Assembly (NCBI RefSeq): GCF_003634315.1
Contig: NZ_RBXL01000001.1
Location: 3,514,501 to 3,578,500, forward strand
Reading direction: 5' to 3'
DNA: 64,000 nucleotides
DNA from: Thiocapsa rosea
GTDB taxonomy: Bacteria > Pseudomonadota > Gammaproteobacteria > Chromatiales > Chromatiaceae
Both the position numbers and the translations under genes were made by a program. Under the pieces are notes generated by a model. It made no database searches and had not been told where the DNA came from. It saw only the letters and a program-made list of their open reading frames with translations. Numbering within the stretch: the stretch's first letter is position 1; the number at the start of each line of letters is the position of its first letter. Of the stretch, positions 53,026 to 61,308 are shown piece by piece.

Positions 53026-53059
53026 CCCGGGATCGACGACTTGCAGTCGTCCTCTTCCG
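53026..53059. repeat. Short dispersed repeat (shared with 38892-38924)
   Basis: CCGGGATCGACGACTTGCAG then TCGTCCTCTTCC. See 38892. Here too one frame reads PGIDDLQS. Confidence 0.5.
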
Positions 53060-53102
53060 CTGTCCCGACGGCCAGCGGCATCGAGTCCAACTCCACGATC
53101 TC

Positions 53103-53275
53103 ATAAACCGCGCCGAACACGCGTTGGCCGGGCTATGAACCAGGCCGCGCCGTGACTCGTTCGAAATCTCGGCCATGGAGGCACGTGGCGCGGAGCGCCG
53201 CGAGGGATGCGTGACACCGCGGAGCGGGTGTCACGCGTCCGAAAACATCGCATACCGCGCTGGGTGCGGTTTAGA
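53103..53275. repeat. Palindromic element, copy R11 (rearranged)
   Basis: Starts ATAAACCGCGCC and ends CATACCGCGCTGGGTGCGGTTTAG, so the outer arms are family-typical, but the interior is unlike other copies and carries its own hairpins (GTGACACC with GGTGTCAC at about 53210-53233). It forms the TAA stop of the coiled-coil gene at 53271. Reconstructing the site here leaves TAT rather than a stop, so either the copy has drifted or the gene was shortened. Confidence 0.6.
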
Positions 53276-53531
53276 TGTCGTCGACTAGCTCCAAGCGGCG
53301 TTCGATTCGGTCCAAGCGATCCTTGAGCCGGTCTATGGCTGCCTGCTGGCGCGCGATATCCTCGGCGGTTCCGGCCTCGTCGCGGCGAATCCCGGCGATC
53401 GCGGATTCGACCCGATTAATGCGATGCTTGACGTCGTTGAATTCGTTGTGCATGTTGGTTTGCAGCGCCGTGATCTGGTTCCGTAGAGCACGGAACTGCT
53501 CGAGAATGAGGTGCTCGATGTTCTCGGTCAT
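53271..53531 (-). CDS. Small coiled-coil protein
   Basis: The product is 86 residues from ATG 53531 (MTENIEHLILEQFRALRNQI); ATG 53546 is possible. Nearly all of it is heptad-patterned helix (ALQTNMHNEFNDVKHRINRVE; DIARQQAAIDRLKDRLDRIERRLEL). Such proteins are common next to toxin or helicase genes and often form dimers or trimers. Function unknown. The stop TAA lies in element R11. Confidence 0.6.
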   Translation of the reverse strand: MTENIEHLILEQFRALRNQITALQTNMHNEFNDVKHRINRVESAIAGIRRDEAGTAEDIARQQAAIDRLKDRLDRIERRLELVDDI

Positions 53532-53659
53532 GGCGATCATCTCCACCGGATTACGTTTTTCCGGAATTCAGAGTGCCGGCTTGCTCGCGTCATCCGACGT
53601 TCGAACGATGCGGTCGATGTCGCAATGATAGGTCAAGGCTAACACGACCGCTTTGGATC

Positions 53660-53673
53660 TCTAAACCGCGGTT
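53660..53673. repeat. Palindromic element, copy R12 (minimal remnant)
   Basis: CTAAACCGCGGTTG: only the two terminal arms, joined. It is probably the scar of an element that collapsed to its ends. Located about 5 bases past the WD40 gene stop. Confidence 0.4.
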
Positions 53674-53674
53674 G

Positions 53675-54727
53675 TCAGCGCTTGCCGCCGAACAGCCGTC
53701 CGAAGAGCCCCGATGCATGTGCCTTCGCCGGCGTTTGCTCGGCCAGCGCGATCGCAGCCGCGGCGGCGGTTTTTGCATCCTCGGCCTCCGCGGTCTGCCA
53801 GGCTGTGCTGAGCGTCTCCCAGCGTGGGTCGCTGCTGTCCAGGCTCCAAGCCCGGATGTGCTTGTCGACGCTGCCGGAGTAGAGCCATTTGCCGTCGGGG
53901 CTGAAGGCGACGCAGTAGACGTCTTTTTCGTGGCCGGTCAGGCGCGACATCTCCGCGCCGGTGACGGCGTCCCATAGGACGATCGTCTTGTCCGCGCTGC
54001 CCGAGGCGATGGTCTTGCCGTCAGGGCTGAAGACGGCACTCCACACCGGATAAGTGTGCTCCTCCATCTCCATGATCAGCCCGCCCTTCTCGAGGTCCCA
54101 CAGACCGATCGAGCCGTCGACGTTGCTCAGCAGAAGTCGCGTTCCGTCCGGGCTGAACTGGGTGCTGTTGATGCCGTTGTTGATGACGTCGAGCCGCAGC
54201 AGCTCTTCCCCGGAGTCGACATCCCAGACCGCCATGGTGCAGTCGCGGCTACCCGAGACCAGGCGCGTGCCGTCGATCGAGAAGACCACGCCCTGCACGT
54301 ATTGCGGATGTCCCTCGATGGTGCGCACCAGGGTGCCGTCGGCGGATGTCCAGATGCAGATGGTGCCGTCTTCGCTTCCGGAGGCCAGCAGCTCGCCGCC
54401 GGGCTGGAAGTCGACGCTGTAGACGAGGCTGCTGTGGCCGCTCTGGCTCCAGAGCGCGGCTCCGGTGGCGGTGTCCCACAGGCGCACGGTGGTGTCGGTG
54501 CCGCCCGAGGCGACCCATTGGCCGGCGGGGTGGAAGCGCACGGTGTAGACGCGACCGTCGTGACCCTGCATTTCATGCTCGACGCGCCCCGCGGCGACGT
54601 CCCAGATCTTGACCAGGCTGTCCCAGCTCGCGGTGGCCAGGCGCTGGCCGTCGGGGCTCAGAGCAAGCCCGTAGATGGTGTCCGTTGCGGCCGTGCGTGG
54701 CACGGAACGCCAATGTGGGGTAGGCAT
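53675..54727 (-). CDS. WD40-repeat protein
   Basis: The product is 350 residues. Seven WD40 units of about 40 residues can be counted (SPDGQRLATASWDSLVKIWD, HPAGQWVASGGTDTTVRLWD, QPGGELLASGSEDGTICIW, IDGTRLVSGSRDCTMAVWD, PDGTRLLLSNVDGSIGLWD, PDGKTIASGSADKTIVLWD, PDGKWLYSGSVDKHIRAWS), enough to close one beta-propeller. A C-terminal tail of about 45 residues is Ala-rich and ends GLFGRLFGGKR. No signal peptide, so cytosolic; it probably serves as a protein-interaction platform. Partners unknown. Confidence 0.85.
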   Translation of the reverse strand: MPTPHWRSVPRTAATDTIYGLALSPDGQRLATASWDSLVKIWDVAAGRVEHEMQGHDGRVYTVRFHPAGQWVASGGTDTTVRLWDTATGAALWSQSGHSSLVYSVDFQPGGELLASGSEDGTICIWTSADGTLVRTIEGHPQYVQGVVFSIDGTRLVSGSRDCTMAVWDVDSGEELLRLDVINNGINSTQFSPDGTRLLLSNVDGSIGLWDLEKGGLIMEMEEHTYPVWSAVFSPDGKTIASGSADKTIVLWDAVTGAEMSRLTGHEKDVYCVAFSPDGKWLYSGSVDKHIRAWSLDSSDPRWETLSTAWQTAEAEDAKTAAAAAIALAEQTPAKAHASGLFGRLFGGKR

Positions 54728-54785
54728 CGCGGTCTCCTTTTGACTGATGCGAAGTGATGCTGGAGGCTAGTAGGGCGACGCCGGC

Positions 54786-56531
54786 TCAGGACTCGATCAT
54801 CTGGTCGAGCCGATGGCCGGGGCGCACCATGGGGATGACGTTCTCGGCCTTGTCGACCCAGACATCGACCAGGACTGGGCCGGGCTCGGCCAACGCTTGG
54901 GCGACGCCCTCGCGCAGATCCTTCGGATGCTTGATGCGCTGGGTCTTGAGGCGCGGGTAGACATATTTGAGGCCGGTCAGGTTCGGGATCTGGCGCCGGC
55001 AGGTCTGGTCCAGGTCCATGCAGTCCGGGTCGCAGCTTGCGTCGCGGGCGAGACAGGTCTCGTAATGATGGCCCTCGTCCATCATGTCTTCCCACTGGCG
55101 GACCATCCCGAGAAAGCTGTTGTTCAGGACGAAGATCTTCAGCGGGATCCGGTTGGCGACCAGGGTGCCGAGCTCCTGGATGTTCATCTGAAAGCTGCCG
55201 TCGCCGTCGATCAGGACGAGTGGGTGGACCGGGTCGGCGAACCAGGCCCCGATGGCTGCGGGCAGACCGAAGCCCATGGTCCCGAGTCCGCCCGAGCTGA
55301 TCCACTGGCGCGGCCGGCGGAAGCGATAATACTGCGCCGACCACATCTGATGCTGGCCGACACCCGTCACCAGGGTCGCGTCGCCCGCGGTCAGCTCGGA
55401 GATGATCTCGACGACGGCCTGCGGCTTGATGTACTCGGACCGGCCGTAGGGCTTGGGCATCTGCTCACGCCAGTGCGCGATTCGGGCGAGCCAGTCGGCA
55501 TGGTCGGCGGCCTGACCGGTGGTCAAGGCATGTTCGAAGAAGTCCCCGAGCTCCGCGACCAGGTGCAGATCGGTCGCGATGGTCTTGTCGATCTCCGAGG
55601 GGTCGATGTCGACATGGGCGATACGCTTGCCCGTGGCGAAACCCTTGACCGCGACTCGGTCGTCGAACCGCCCGCCCAGCGAGAGGATCAGATCGGCATC
55701 GCGCAGGGCATAGTTGGCCGGGATGGTCCCGTGCATGCCCGGCATGCCGAGGTTGTGGGGCAGCTCGAAGGGCAGGGCGCCGAGCGCGTTGAAGGTCGTG
55801 GTGACCGGGACGGAGAAGCGCTCGGCGAAGGCCCGCAGTGCCGCTGCCGCGTTGGCATGGATGACCCCGCCGCCGGCCTTTACGACCGGCCGCTCGGCGG
55901 CGGCAAGCGCGGCGAGGATGGCATCGGCCTTCACCGGGTCGAATGCAATCGGCTCGCGATGACGGATCCGGGGCGGGTTCTGCCCGCTCGGATCTCTGCT
56001 CGTTTGGGCCAGTTGCACGTCCTTGCAGATGTCGACCACGACCGGCCCCGGCCGACCGCGGGTCGCCAGCGCATAGGCCTCGCGCAGCACCCACTCCAGA
56101 TCACGGACGTCCTTGATCAGATAGTTGTGTTTGGAGATCGGCCGCGTAAAACCGACGGTATCCACCTCCTGGAAAGCATCGGTGCCGATCGCCGCACTCG
56201 GTACCTGGCCTGTGATGAAGAGCGTCGGGATCGAGTCCTTGTAGGCGTCCGCGATGGGCGTGGCCAGATTGGTCGCGCCCGGTCCGGAGGTCGCGATCGC
56301 AACCCCGACCCGGCCGCTCGTGCGGGCATAGCCTTCCGCGGCATGACCCGCACCGCCCTCCTGACGACAGAGGATGAACTTGGGTGCCGGGTCGCGGCGA
56401 CGCATCCGTCGATTCAACTCGACATGCAACGGAATCACGGCACCGCCTGTATGGCCGAACAGATACTCGACCCCGAGGTCGGTCAGGACATCGAAGAAGA
56501 TGGCGGCTCCGGATCGGGGGGCATGGCTCAT
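54786..56531 (-). CDS. Acetolactate synthase large subunit-like ThDP enzyme
   Basis: The product is 581 residues. Typical AHAS motifs: FGHTGGAVIPLHVEL, catalytic Glu in CRQEGGAGHAAEGYA, TSGPGATNLATPIADAY, GDGSFQMNIQELGTL for ThDP/Mg binding and VDKAENVIPMVRPGHRLD at the end. It should condense pyruvate to acetolactate (branched-chain amino acid synthesis). Oddities: between HHYETC and LTGLKYVYPRL there is a Cys-rich stretch (C-x6-C-x3-C-x6-C) instead of the usual sequence, and no regulatory subunit (ilvN) follows. It may be a specialised member of the family. Confidence 0.82.
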   Translation of the reverse strand: MSHAPRSGAAIFFDVLTDLGVEYLFGHTGGAVIPLHVELNRRMRRRDPAPKFILCRQEGGAGHAAEGYARTSGRVGVAIATSGPGATNLATPIADAYKDSIPTLFITGQVPSAAIGTDAFQEVDTVGFTRPISKHNYLIKDVRDLEWVLREAYALATRGRPGPVVVDICKDVQLAQTSRDPSGQNPPRIRHREPIAFDPVKADAILAALAAAERPVVKAGGGVIHANAAAALRAFAERFSVPVTTTFNALGALPFELPHNLGMPGMHGTIPANYALRDADLILSLGGRFDDRVAVKGFATGKRIAHVDIDPSEIDKTIATDLHLVAELGDFFEHALTTGQAADHADWLARIAHWREQMPKPYGRSEYIKPQAVVEIISELTAGDATLVTGVGQHQMWSAQYYRFRRPRQWISSGGLGTMGFGLPAAIGAWFADPVHPLVLIDGDGSFQMNIQELGTLVANRIPLKIFVLNNSFLGMVRQWEDMMDEGHHYETCLARDASCDPDCMDLDQTCRRQIPNLTGLKYVYPRLKTQRIKHPKDLREGVAQALAEPGPVLVDVWVDKAENVIPMVRPGHRLDQMIES

Positions 56532-56707
56532 GGGGCGAATGACCAGGGCTCAACGTCTAACAAGCCGGTAATCATACCCTCACATGACGCAAAGGGCAGG
56601 ATGGATCGCCAACCGGGCGGGGCTTTCGGTTATCCTCCAAGGCTCGTCGGTCCCCGTGCGCCTCAAGGGCGGCGGGGCATCAAGAATCGCGATTGAGGAC
56701 GTTGTCG

Positions 56708-57724
56708 ATGCAAGCGATCGTTGGGCGGCTTAGAGGACTGTTTGAAAGATTGGGGCGGGTGAATTACGAACGGCTCTTCGTCGTATCGGTCGTGGTTGCG
56801 ACACTGACGGGGTCGGTCTATGTCTACCTCGTAGACTTTTATTTCGCGGGCTCGCCGGATCAGGCTGTTGCGGTCGATCCCCTGGTTGCGGACCGGGTTG
56901 CGCCGATCGGACGGGTGACCCTCGCCGAGGCTGTTGTTGCGGAGCCTGTTGCTGCGGAGTCCGCTGTTGCCGAGCCCGTTGCTGCCGAGCCGGTTGCTGC
57001 CGAGGCTGCTGTTGCTGAGACCGCTGTTGCTGAGACCGCTGTTGCCGAGCCCGCTGTTGCGGAGTCCGCTGTTGCCGAGCCCGTTGCTGCTGAGCCCGTT
57101 GCTGCTGAGCCCGCTGTTGCCGAGCCCGTTGCTGCTGAGCCCGCCGTAGCCGAACCCGTGGCAGAGACCGCCGACGCTGCGACTGACGAGTCGATGCCGG
57201 TTGAAACGTCTGCCGAGGGCAGCGTCGCCGAAGCGGCTGCATCCGAGGCGGGGTCGCCTGATGTGGCCGCGGCCTCGGATGCGTCGCCCGAACCCTCGCC
57301 CGAACCCTCGCCCGAGCTCTCGACGCTTCAGGCCGAAGGGCATGCCGCTATGTCCGCGGATCCGATCGAGGCATTGTCCGCATCGACCGAGGCCGATGAG
57401 GTGATTGCGGCCGAATCCGAGCCTTCGGTCCGGCCCGAAGAGAGTCAGACGACCGGCCCCGCCGCAGCGGCCGAGCAGCCGCGGCCTGCGCCGACCTACC
57501 CACCGGTTCCGCCGGGCTTCATGCCGATGCCCGCGCAGGGTTACGCCCCGGGTTACGCCCCGGCCTATCCGCACTATCCGGCGCCGCCCGAGGTGACTCG
57601 GCAGGCACCCGGCGCGCCGTTTTGGTACGGTCCCGGCCCCTATCAAGCCTATCCGCCTTCCCTCTACGATCGCTCCGTGGCGCCTCCGCCCGGTTATCGG
57701 CCGCCGCAGGGCTGGATGCGCTGA
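56708..57724 (+). CDS. Membrane-anchored Ala/Val/Glu/Pro-repeat protein
   Basis: The product is 338 residues from ATG 56708 with GAGG upstream; a TTG at 56693 is possible. One TM near residues 20-45 (RLFVVSVVVATLTGSVYVYLV). Then about 80 residues of AVAEPVAAEP-type repeats, an acidic Ala/Ser/Glu region, and a C-terminal Pro/Tyr-rich tail (GYAPGYAPAYPHYPAPP; GYRPPQGWMR). It looks like a periplasm-spanning spacer, similar in style to TonB or PopZ-like linkers, with no catalytic domain. Function unknown. Confidence 0.6.
   Translation: MQAIVGRLRGLFERLGRVNYERLFVVSVVVATLTGSVYVYLVDFYFAGSPDQAVAVDPLVADRVAPIGRVTLAEAVVAEPVAAESAVAEPVAAEPVAAEAAVAETAVAETAVAEPAVAESAVAEPVAAEPVAAEPAVAEPVAAEPAVAEPVAETADAATDESMPVETSAEGSVAEAAASEAGSPDVAAASDASPEPSPEPSPELSTLQAEGHAAMSADPIEALSASTEADEVIAAESEPSVRPEESQTTGPAAAAEQPRPAPTYPPVPPGFMPMPAQGYAPGYAPAYPHYPAPPEVTRQAPGAPFWYGPGPYQAYPPSLYDRSVAPPPGYRPPQGWMR
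56929..57163 (+). repeat. Coding tandem repeat, GTTGCTGCTGAGCCC type
   Basis: About 15 imperfect 15-bp units alternate GCTGTTGCCGAGCCC and GTTGCTGCTGAGCCC and encode AVAEP/VAAEP. The high identity at DNA level implies recent expansion or contraction. Units are multiples of 3, so the frame is kept. Confidence 0.8.
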
Positions 57725-57832
57725 GGTGGCGCGTGCCGGGGTCGGGATCGGCACGAGGCGCGGGTCCTTCGCCGCGGCGGGTTACCCCGCGACCGGGCGT
57801 CCCGCCCCGCGGGAGGATCCTCCGAGGTTCTC

Positions 57833-58054
57833 ATGAGCGCCGCTCCCGTCGAGCTGAGTCTCAACGGCGTCTACTATCCGCCCTGGCTGCTGGCGGCACT
57901 GCTGGGTCTGGTCTTGGCGATCGTCTTGGCCGAGCTCGCCAACCGCACCGGGCTGAGTCGCTTCGTGTGGCATCCGCCGCTGTTCTTCGCCGCCCTGGTC
58001 GTCGCATGCACGGTCCTGGTGGGCACGACCCTGGTGCCGTCGTTTTTCGGCTGA
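57833..58054 (+). CDS. AaeX-like DUF1656 membrane protein
   Basis: The product is 73 residues with two TM helices (PPWLLAALLGLVLAIVLAEL and PPLFFAALVVACTVLVGTTLV). The N-terminal LSLNGVYYPPW matches DUF1656, the small first gene of aaeXAB-type operons. GAGG precedes the ATG by 6 bases; a perfect GGAGGATCCTCC palindrome (57812-57823) lies just before it. Likely co-transcribed with the two following genes. Confidence 0.85.
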   Translation: MSAAPVELSLNGVYYPPWLLAALLGLVLAIVLAELANRTGLSRFVWHPPLFFAALVVACTVLVGTTLVPSFFG

Positions 58055-58083
58055 TTCACTGACATCCATCCGGGCAAAGACAC

Positions 58084-59004
58084 ATGAGCAACGCGAACGC
58101 CGAGCAATGGATCCTGGGCAGCGTACGCGTGCTGGTGACCCTGTCGATGGTCGGCATCGCCGGCGGTGCTGCCTATTGGGCCTGGCAGCAGGGCAAGGCG
58201 CATCCCTGGACCCGCGACGGGCAGGTTTTGGCCGATGTCGTCCATGTGGCGCCCCGGGTCGGCGGTCAGGTGATCGCACTCCATGTTGTCGACAATCAGC
58301 GGGTCGCCACGGGTGACCTGCTGTTCGAGCTTGATCGGCTGCCGTATCGACAGGCGTTGGAGCAGGCCGAGGCCGACCTCGCCTTGCGTCGCGCCGAGGC
58401 GGCACAGGCTCGGCAAGGCGCGGAGCCTCCGTCGGGCAACGCTCTCTCCGCGGAGGACGAGGGCACCGAGCAAGCGCGTGAGGCGGTAAAGGATGCCGCG
58501 GTTCTCGCGGCCGAGATCGCCTTGACGACTGCGCGGATGCACCTCGACGACACGCGGGTGACGGCGCCTGTCGACGGCTATGTCACGAACCTGCAGCTCG
58601 GGGAGGGCACCTACGCGGAGGCCGGCGTACCGCAAGTGGCGCTGGTGGCCGCGGACTCCTTCCGCGTCGAAGCCTATTTCAAGGAGACCGATCTGCCCAA
58701 CATCCGCATCGGTGCGCCGGCTGCGGTGACGCTGATGGGCTATCCGGACCGGCCGCTGGCCGGTCGTGTCGAGGGCATCGCGTTCGGGATCGAGCGCCCT
58801 AGCTCGGCATCCGGTCCGGGCGCTTTGGCGCAGGTGGAGCCCATGTTCGAATGGATCCGTCTTGCTCAGCGGATTCCGGTCCGGATTCGTCTCGACGCGC
58901 CTGCGGAGGACATCGTGTTGCGTGCGGGCTTGACCGCGAGCGTCGCCGTCAATCCGACTGCAGCGAGCGGGGACGCACCGAACCCCGTTCTCGAATCCGA
59001 CTGA
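58084..59004 (+). CDS. AaeA/EmrA-like membrane fusion protein
   Basis: The product is 306 residues. N-terminal TM (RVLVTLSMVGIAGGAAYWAW), then the HlyD-type barrel-sandwich PRVGGQVIALHVVDNQRVATGDLLFELD, a short helical hairpin, VTAPVDGYVTNLQLGEGTYA and a beta-barrel end. It links the FUSC permease encoded next to the periplasm or an outer-membrane channel. 29 bases after the DUF1656 gene and 44 bases before the permease. Confidence 0.88.
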   Translation: MSNANAEQWILGSVRVLVTLSMVGIAGGAAYWAWQQGKAHPWTRDGQVLADVVHVAPRVGGQVIALHVVDNQRVATGDLLFELDRLPYRQALEQAEADLALRRAEAAQARQGAEPPSGNALSAEDEGTEQAREAVKDAAVLAAEIALTTARMHLDDTRVTAPVDGYVTNLQLGEGTYAEAGVPQVALVAADSFRVEAYFKETDLPNIRIGAPAAVTLMGYPDRPLAGRVEGIAFGIERPSSASGPGALAQVEPMFEWIRLAQRIPVRIRLDAPAEDIVLRAGLTASVAVNPTAASGDAPNPVLESD

Positions 59005-59048
59005 CAGGTCGAGCGGCGCACGCCTGTTCACGGCGGAATCCGTCCACC

Positions 59049-61277
59049 ATGCCGCCGATCGCGCGCACCTGGAATCCTGCAGCAGCGCTCAATGCGCTGA
59101 AAACGACGCTCGGCGTCATCGTCGCCTGGGGCATCGTGCTCTGGCAGCAACTACCGGATCCCTTCCTCGCGCCGATCGCTGTCTTGTTCCTGCAAACACC
59201 TTACCTCGGCGCATCCCTGCACAAAGGGCTCATGCGCGTGCTCGGCACCTTGGCCGGCGCACTGCTGGTGCTTGTGCTCCTGGCGTTCCTGATCCAGGAC
59301 CGCTGGGCCTTGATCGGCGCGCTCTCCGCGGTGGTGGCGGTCTCGATCTACATGATCCGCAACAGCCGTTACGGCTACGCCTGGTTCATGCTCGCCATCA
59401 CCGCAGTGATCATCGCCGGGGACGCGTCGCTGGAGCCGAGCATGGCGTTTGCCAAGGCGGTCTCGCGCAGCACGGAGGCGGTGGTCGGCATCCTGGTCGT
59501 GCTGGTGATCAACGGGCTGCTCTGGCCGCGTACCGGCGGCGCTGTCTATGACCGTGCCTATCGCGAAGCGCTTGCCGGGCTCGCCGAGCAGATGCGCCGG
59601 CTCGGCGAGGCGGTGTCGGCCGGTGCGGACGAACGCTTGCCGCAGCCGCCGAAGACACTGCGCGGGGCACCCGTGCGGCTGCGCGAGATCCTTGCGGCCG
59701 CGGCACTCGACAGCGGCGGCTTCCGGCGTCTGCGACGCACCTATGAGGCACAGATCGACGGGCTCGCCGCCGTGCTCGGCTCGCTCATGGCCTTCGGCGA
59801 GAACCTGCGCTTGGCCGCCGAGGGCGAGCGGGCCTTTCTGAGTACCCCGCACCGGATGGCCTTAAGCAGTGCGCTTCTCGAGCTCGCGGCCGCCGTCGAG
59901 GCGATCGAGCAGGACCCCGGCGCCCTCGCCGAGCAGCCTCCGGCAGACGCCTTGTCCGCTGCGCGACAGTACCTCGGTCGTCTGAGTGCGGATCCCGGTC
60001 AGGAGCCGGAAGCGGTCGCCGAGAGCGCCCTGCTGCACGCGACCTCTTTTGCCTTGAACGGATTGATCGCGCGTGTGGAGGGCCTTGCGGATGGGGCCGT
60101 CGCCTTGGCCGCCGGGCGCTCGCTTCCGGCCTCCGCGTTGGCCGTGGAGGTGCGCGGGCCGCTTGGCGAGCGGCTGGCCCGCGGCCTGCCCAATGCCCTG
60201 GTCGCCGCTGCCGGGTTCTGGTTGATGGCCTTGCTGTGGATCGAGCTTCAATGGCCTCCGTTCGGCGTCATCGGGTTGACCATGGTCATCGTGGTCATCG
60301 GTGTCGAGACCTTGGCGAATGTCCCCGTTCATAGGCGGGCGCGCCGGCTCGCGATCGGCGGGGTGGCGGGGACATTGCTGACGGCGCCCGTCTACTTCGC
60401 GGTGATGCCGCAGTTGGACGGCTTTCTCACGCTCTCGCTCGTGCTCTTCGTCTTCTACTACCCGATCCTCTATTTCTTCCACGCCTTGCCGCCGCCGCAC
60501 AATCTCTTTTTCTTGGGCGCGGGTCTCATGGCGATCCTGATGGTCCAGCTCGAGCCGACGCAGACCTACAGCGTCGTCGGCTACCTTGGACTCTCGCTCA
60601 GTATCCTGACAGGCTTCATCGTCGGCATCACCCTGCTCGGCATCGTCGGGGGCAGATCGCCTCGAGAGCATTTGCGCCTGACGCTGAAGGATCTGCTCGC
60701 GACGCTCGACCGCACACTCGGCGATCTGGCCGATCGCAATCGCCCCGATTTCGCCGCAGCGCTCGCGCGCCACGAGCAGCGTCTGCGCGCCCAGCTCCAG
60801 TCACTGGCCGAGATCGTCCCGATGGCCTACGCGGCGCATACGCTGGCCAACGACCGGGAGCGGATCGATGCGCTGCTGGAGGCGGTGGAGACATTGCTGA
60901 TCCGTATGGGTGCGCTCCAGCGGGCGCGTGCCCGATGGCGCGAGGAGTGCGGTGCCGACCGAGAGAACAACTGCCCGCGAACGGACTTCGGTCGGCACTG
61001 GCGGGAGGCATTCCAGGTCACCCTGCGCGAACTCCTGCGCAAGCTCGATCAACCGCGTCACTCGGTCAGTCTCGCCGCGCTCGATGCCAATCGCGACCTC
61101 GCCTTGTCCGAGGTCGCGCGCGTCGACGCCCTGCGCCGGGGCGGCGATCCGCCGCCGGGCGCCGTCTATATCCTCGGGATCGCGGGTCACTACATCGGGG
61201 TTGCGCGTGGGCTACGGACGTTCGCCGAGGCGCTCCAAGCGATCGACTGGGCGGCTTGGCGGTTACCTCGCTTCTAA
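59049..61277 (+). CDS. AaeB-like FUSC-family efflux permease
   Basis: The product is 742 residues from ATG 59049 (MPPIARTWNPAAALNALKTT). Earlier in-frame starts overlap the adaptor gene and are unlikely. Two sets of about five to six TM helices (59-180 and 385-530 approx.) each followed by a soluble domain, the FUSC/AaeB plan. AaeAB exports aromatic carboxylic acids such as p-hydroxybenzoate in E. coli; the real substrate here is unknown. No LysR-type regulator (AaeR) is adjacent. Confidence 0.87.
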   Translation: MPPIARTWNPAAALNALKTTLGVIVAWGIVLWQQLPDPFLAPIAVLFLQTPYLGASLHKGLMRVLGTLAGALLVLVLLAFLIQDRWALIGALSAVVAVSIYMIRNSRYGYAWFMLAITAVIIAGDASLEPSMAFAKAVSRSTEAVVGILVVLVINGLLWPRTGGAVYDRAYREALAGLAEQMRRLGEAVSAGADERLPQPPKTLRGAPVRLREILAAAALDSGGFRRLRRTYEAQIDGLAAVLGSLMAFGENLRLAAEGERAFLSTPHRMALSSALLELAAAVEAIEQDPGALAEQPPADALSAARQYLGRLSADPGQEPEAVAESALLHATSFALNGLIARVEGLADGAVALAAGRSLPASALAVEVRGPLGERLARGLPNALVAAAGFWLMALLWIELQWPPFGVIGLTMVIVVIGVETLANVPVHRRARRLAIGGVAGTLLTAPVYFAVMPQLDGFLTLSLVLFVFYYPILYFFHALPPPHNLFFLGAGLMAILMVQLEPTQTYSVVGYLGLSLSILTGFIVGITLLGIVGGRSPREHLRLTLKDLLATLDRTLGDLADRNRPDFAAALARHEQRLRAQLQSLAEIVPMAYAAHTLANDRERIDALLEAVETLLIRMGALQRARARWREECGADRENNCPRTDFGRHWREAFQVTLRELLRKLDQPRHSVSLAALDANRDLALSEVARVDALRRGGDPPPGAVYILGIAGHYIGVARGLRTFAEALQAIDWAAWRLPRF

Positions 61278-61308
61278 GGAACGATTCAAAAACAACCGAA
61301 GCACGTAG

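Noticed and set aside
841-53673. CRISPR array or RAYT-type REP elements
   Set aside because: Copies are kilobases apart with no spacers, and the GTAG-type head of RAYT REPs and a RAYT transposase are both missing.
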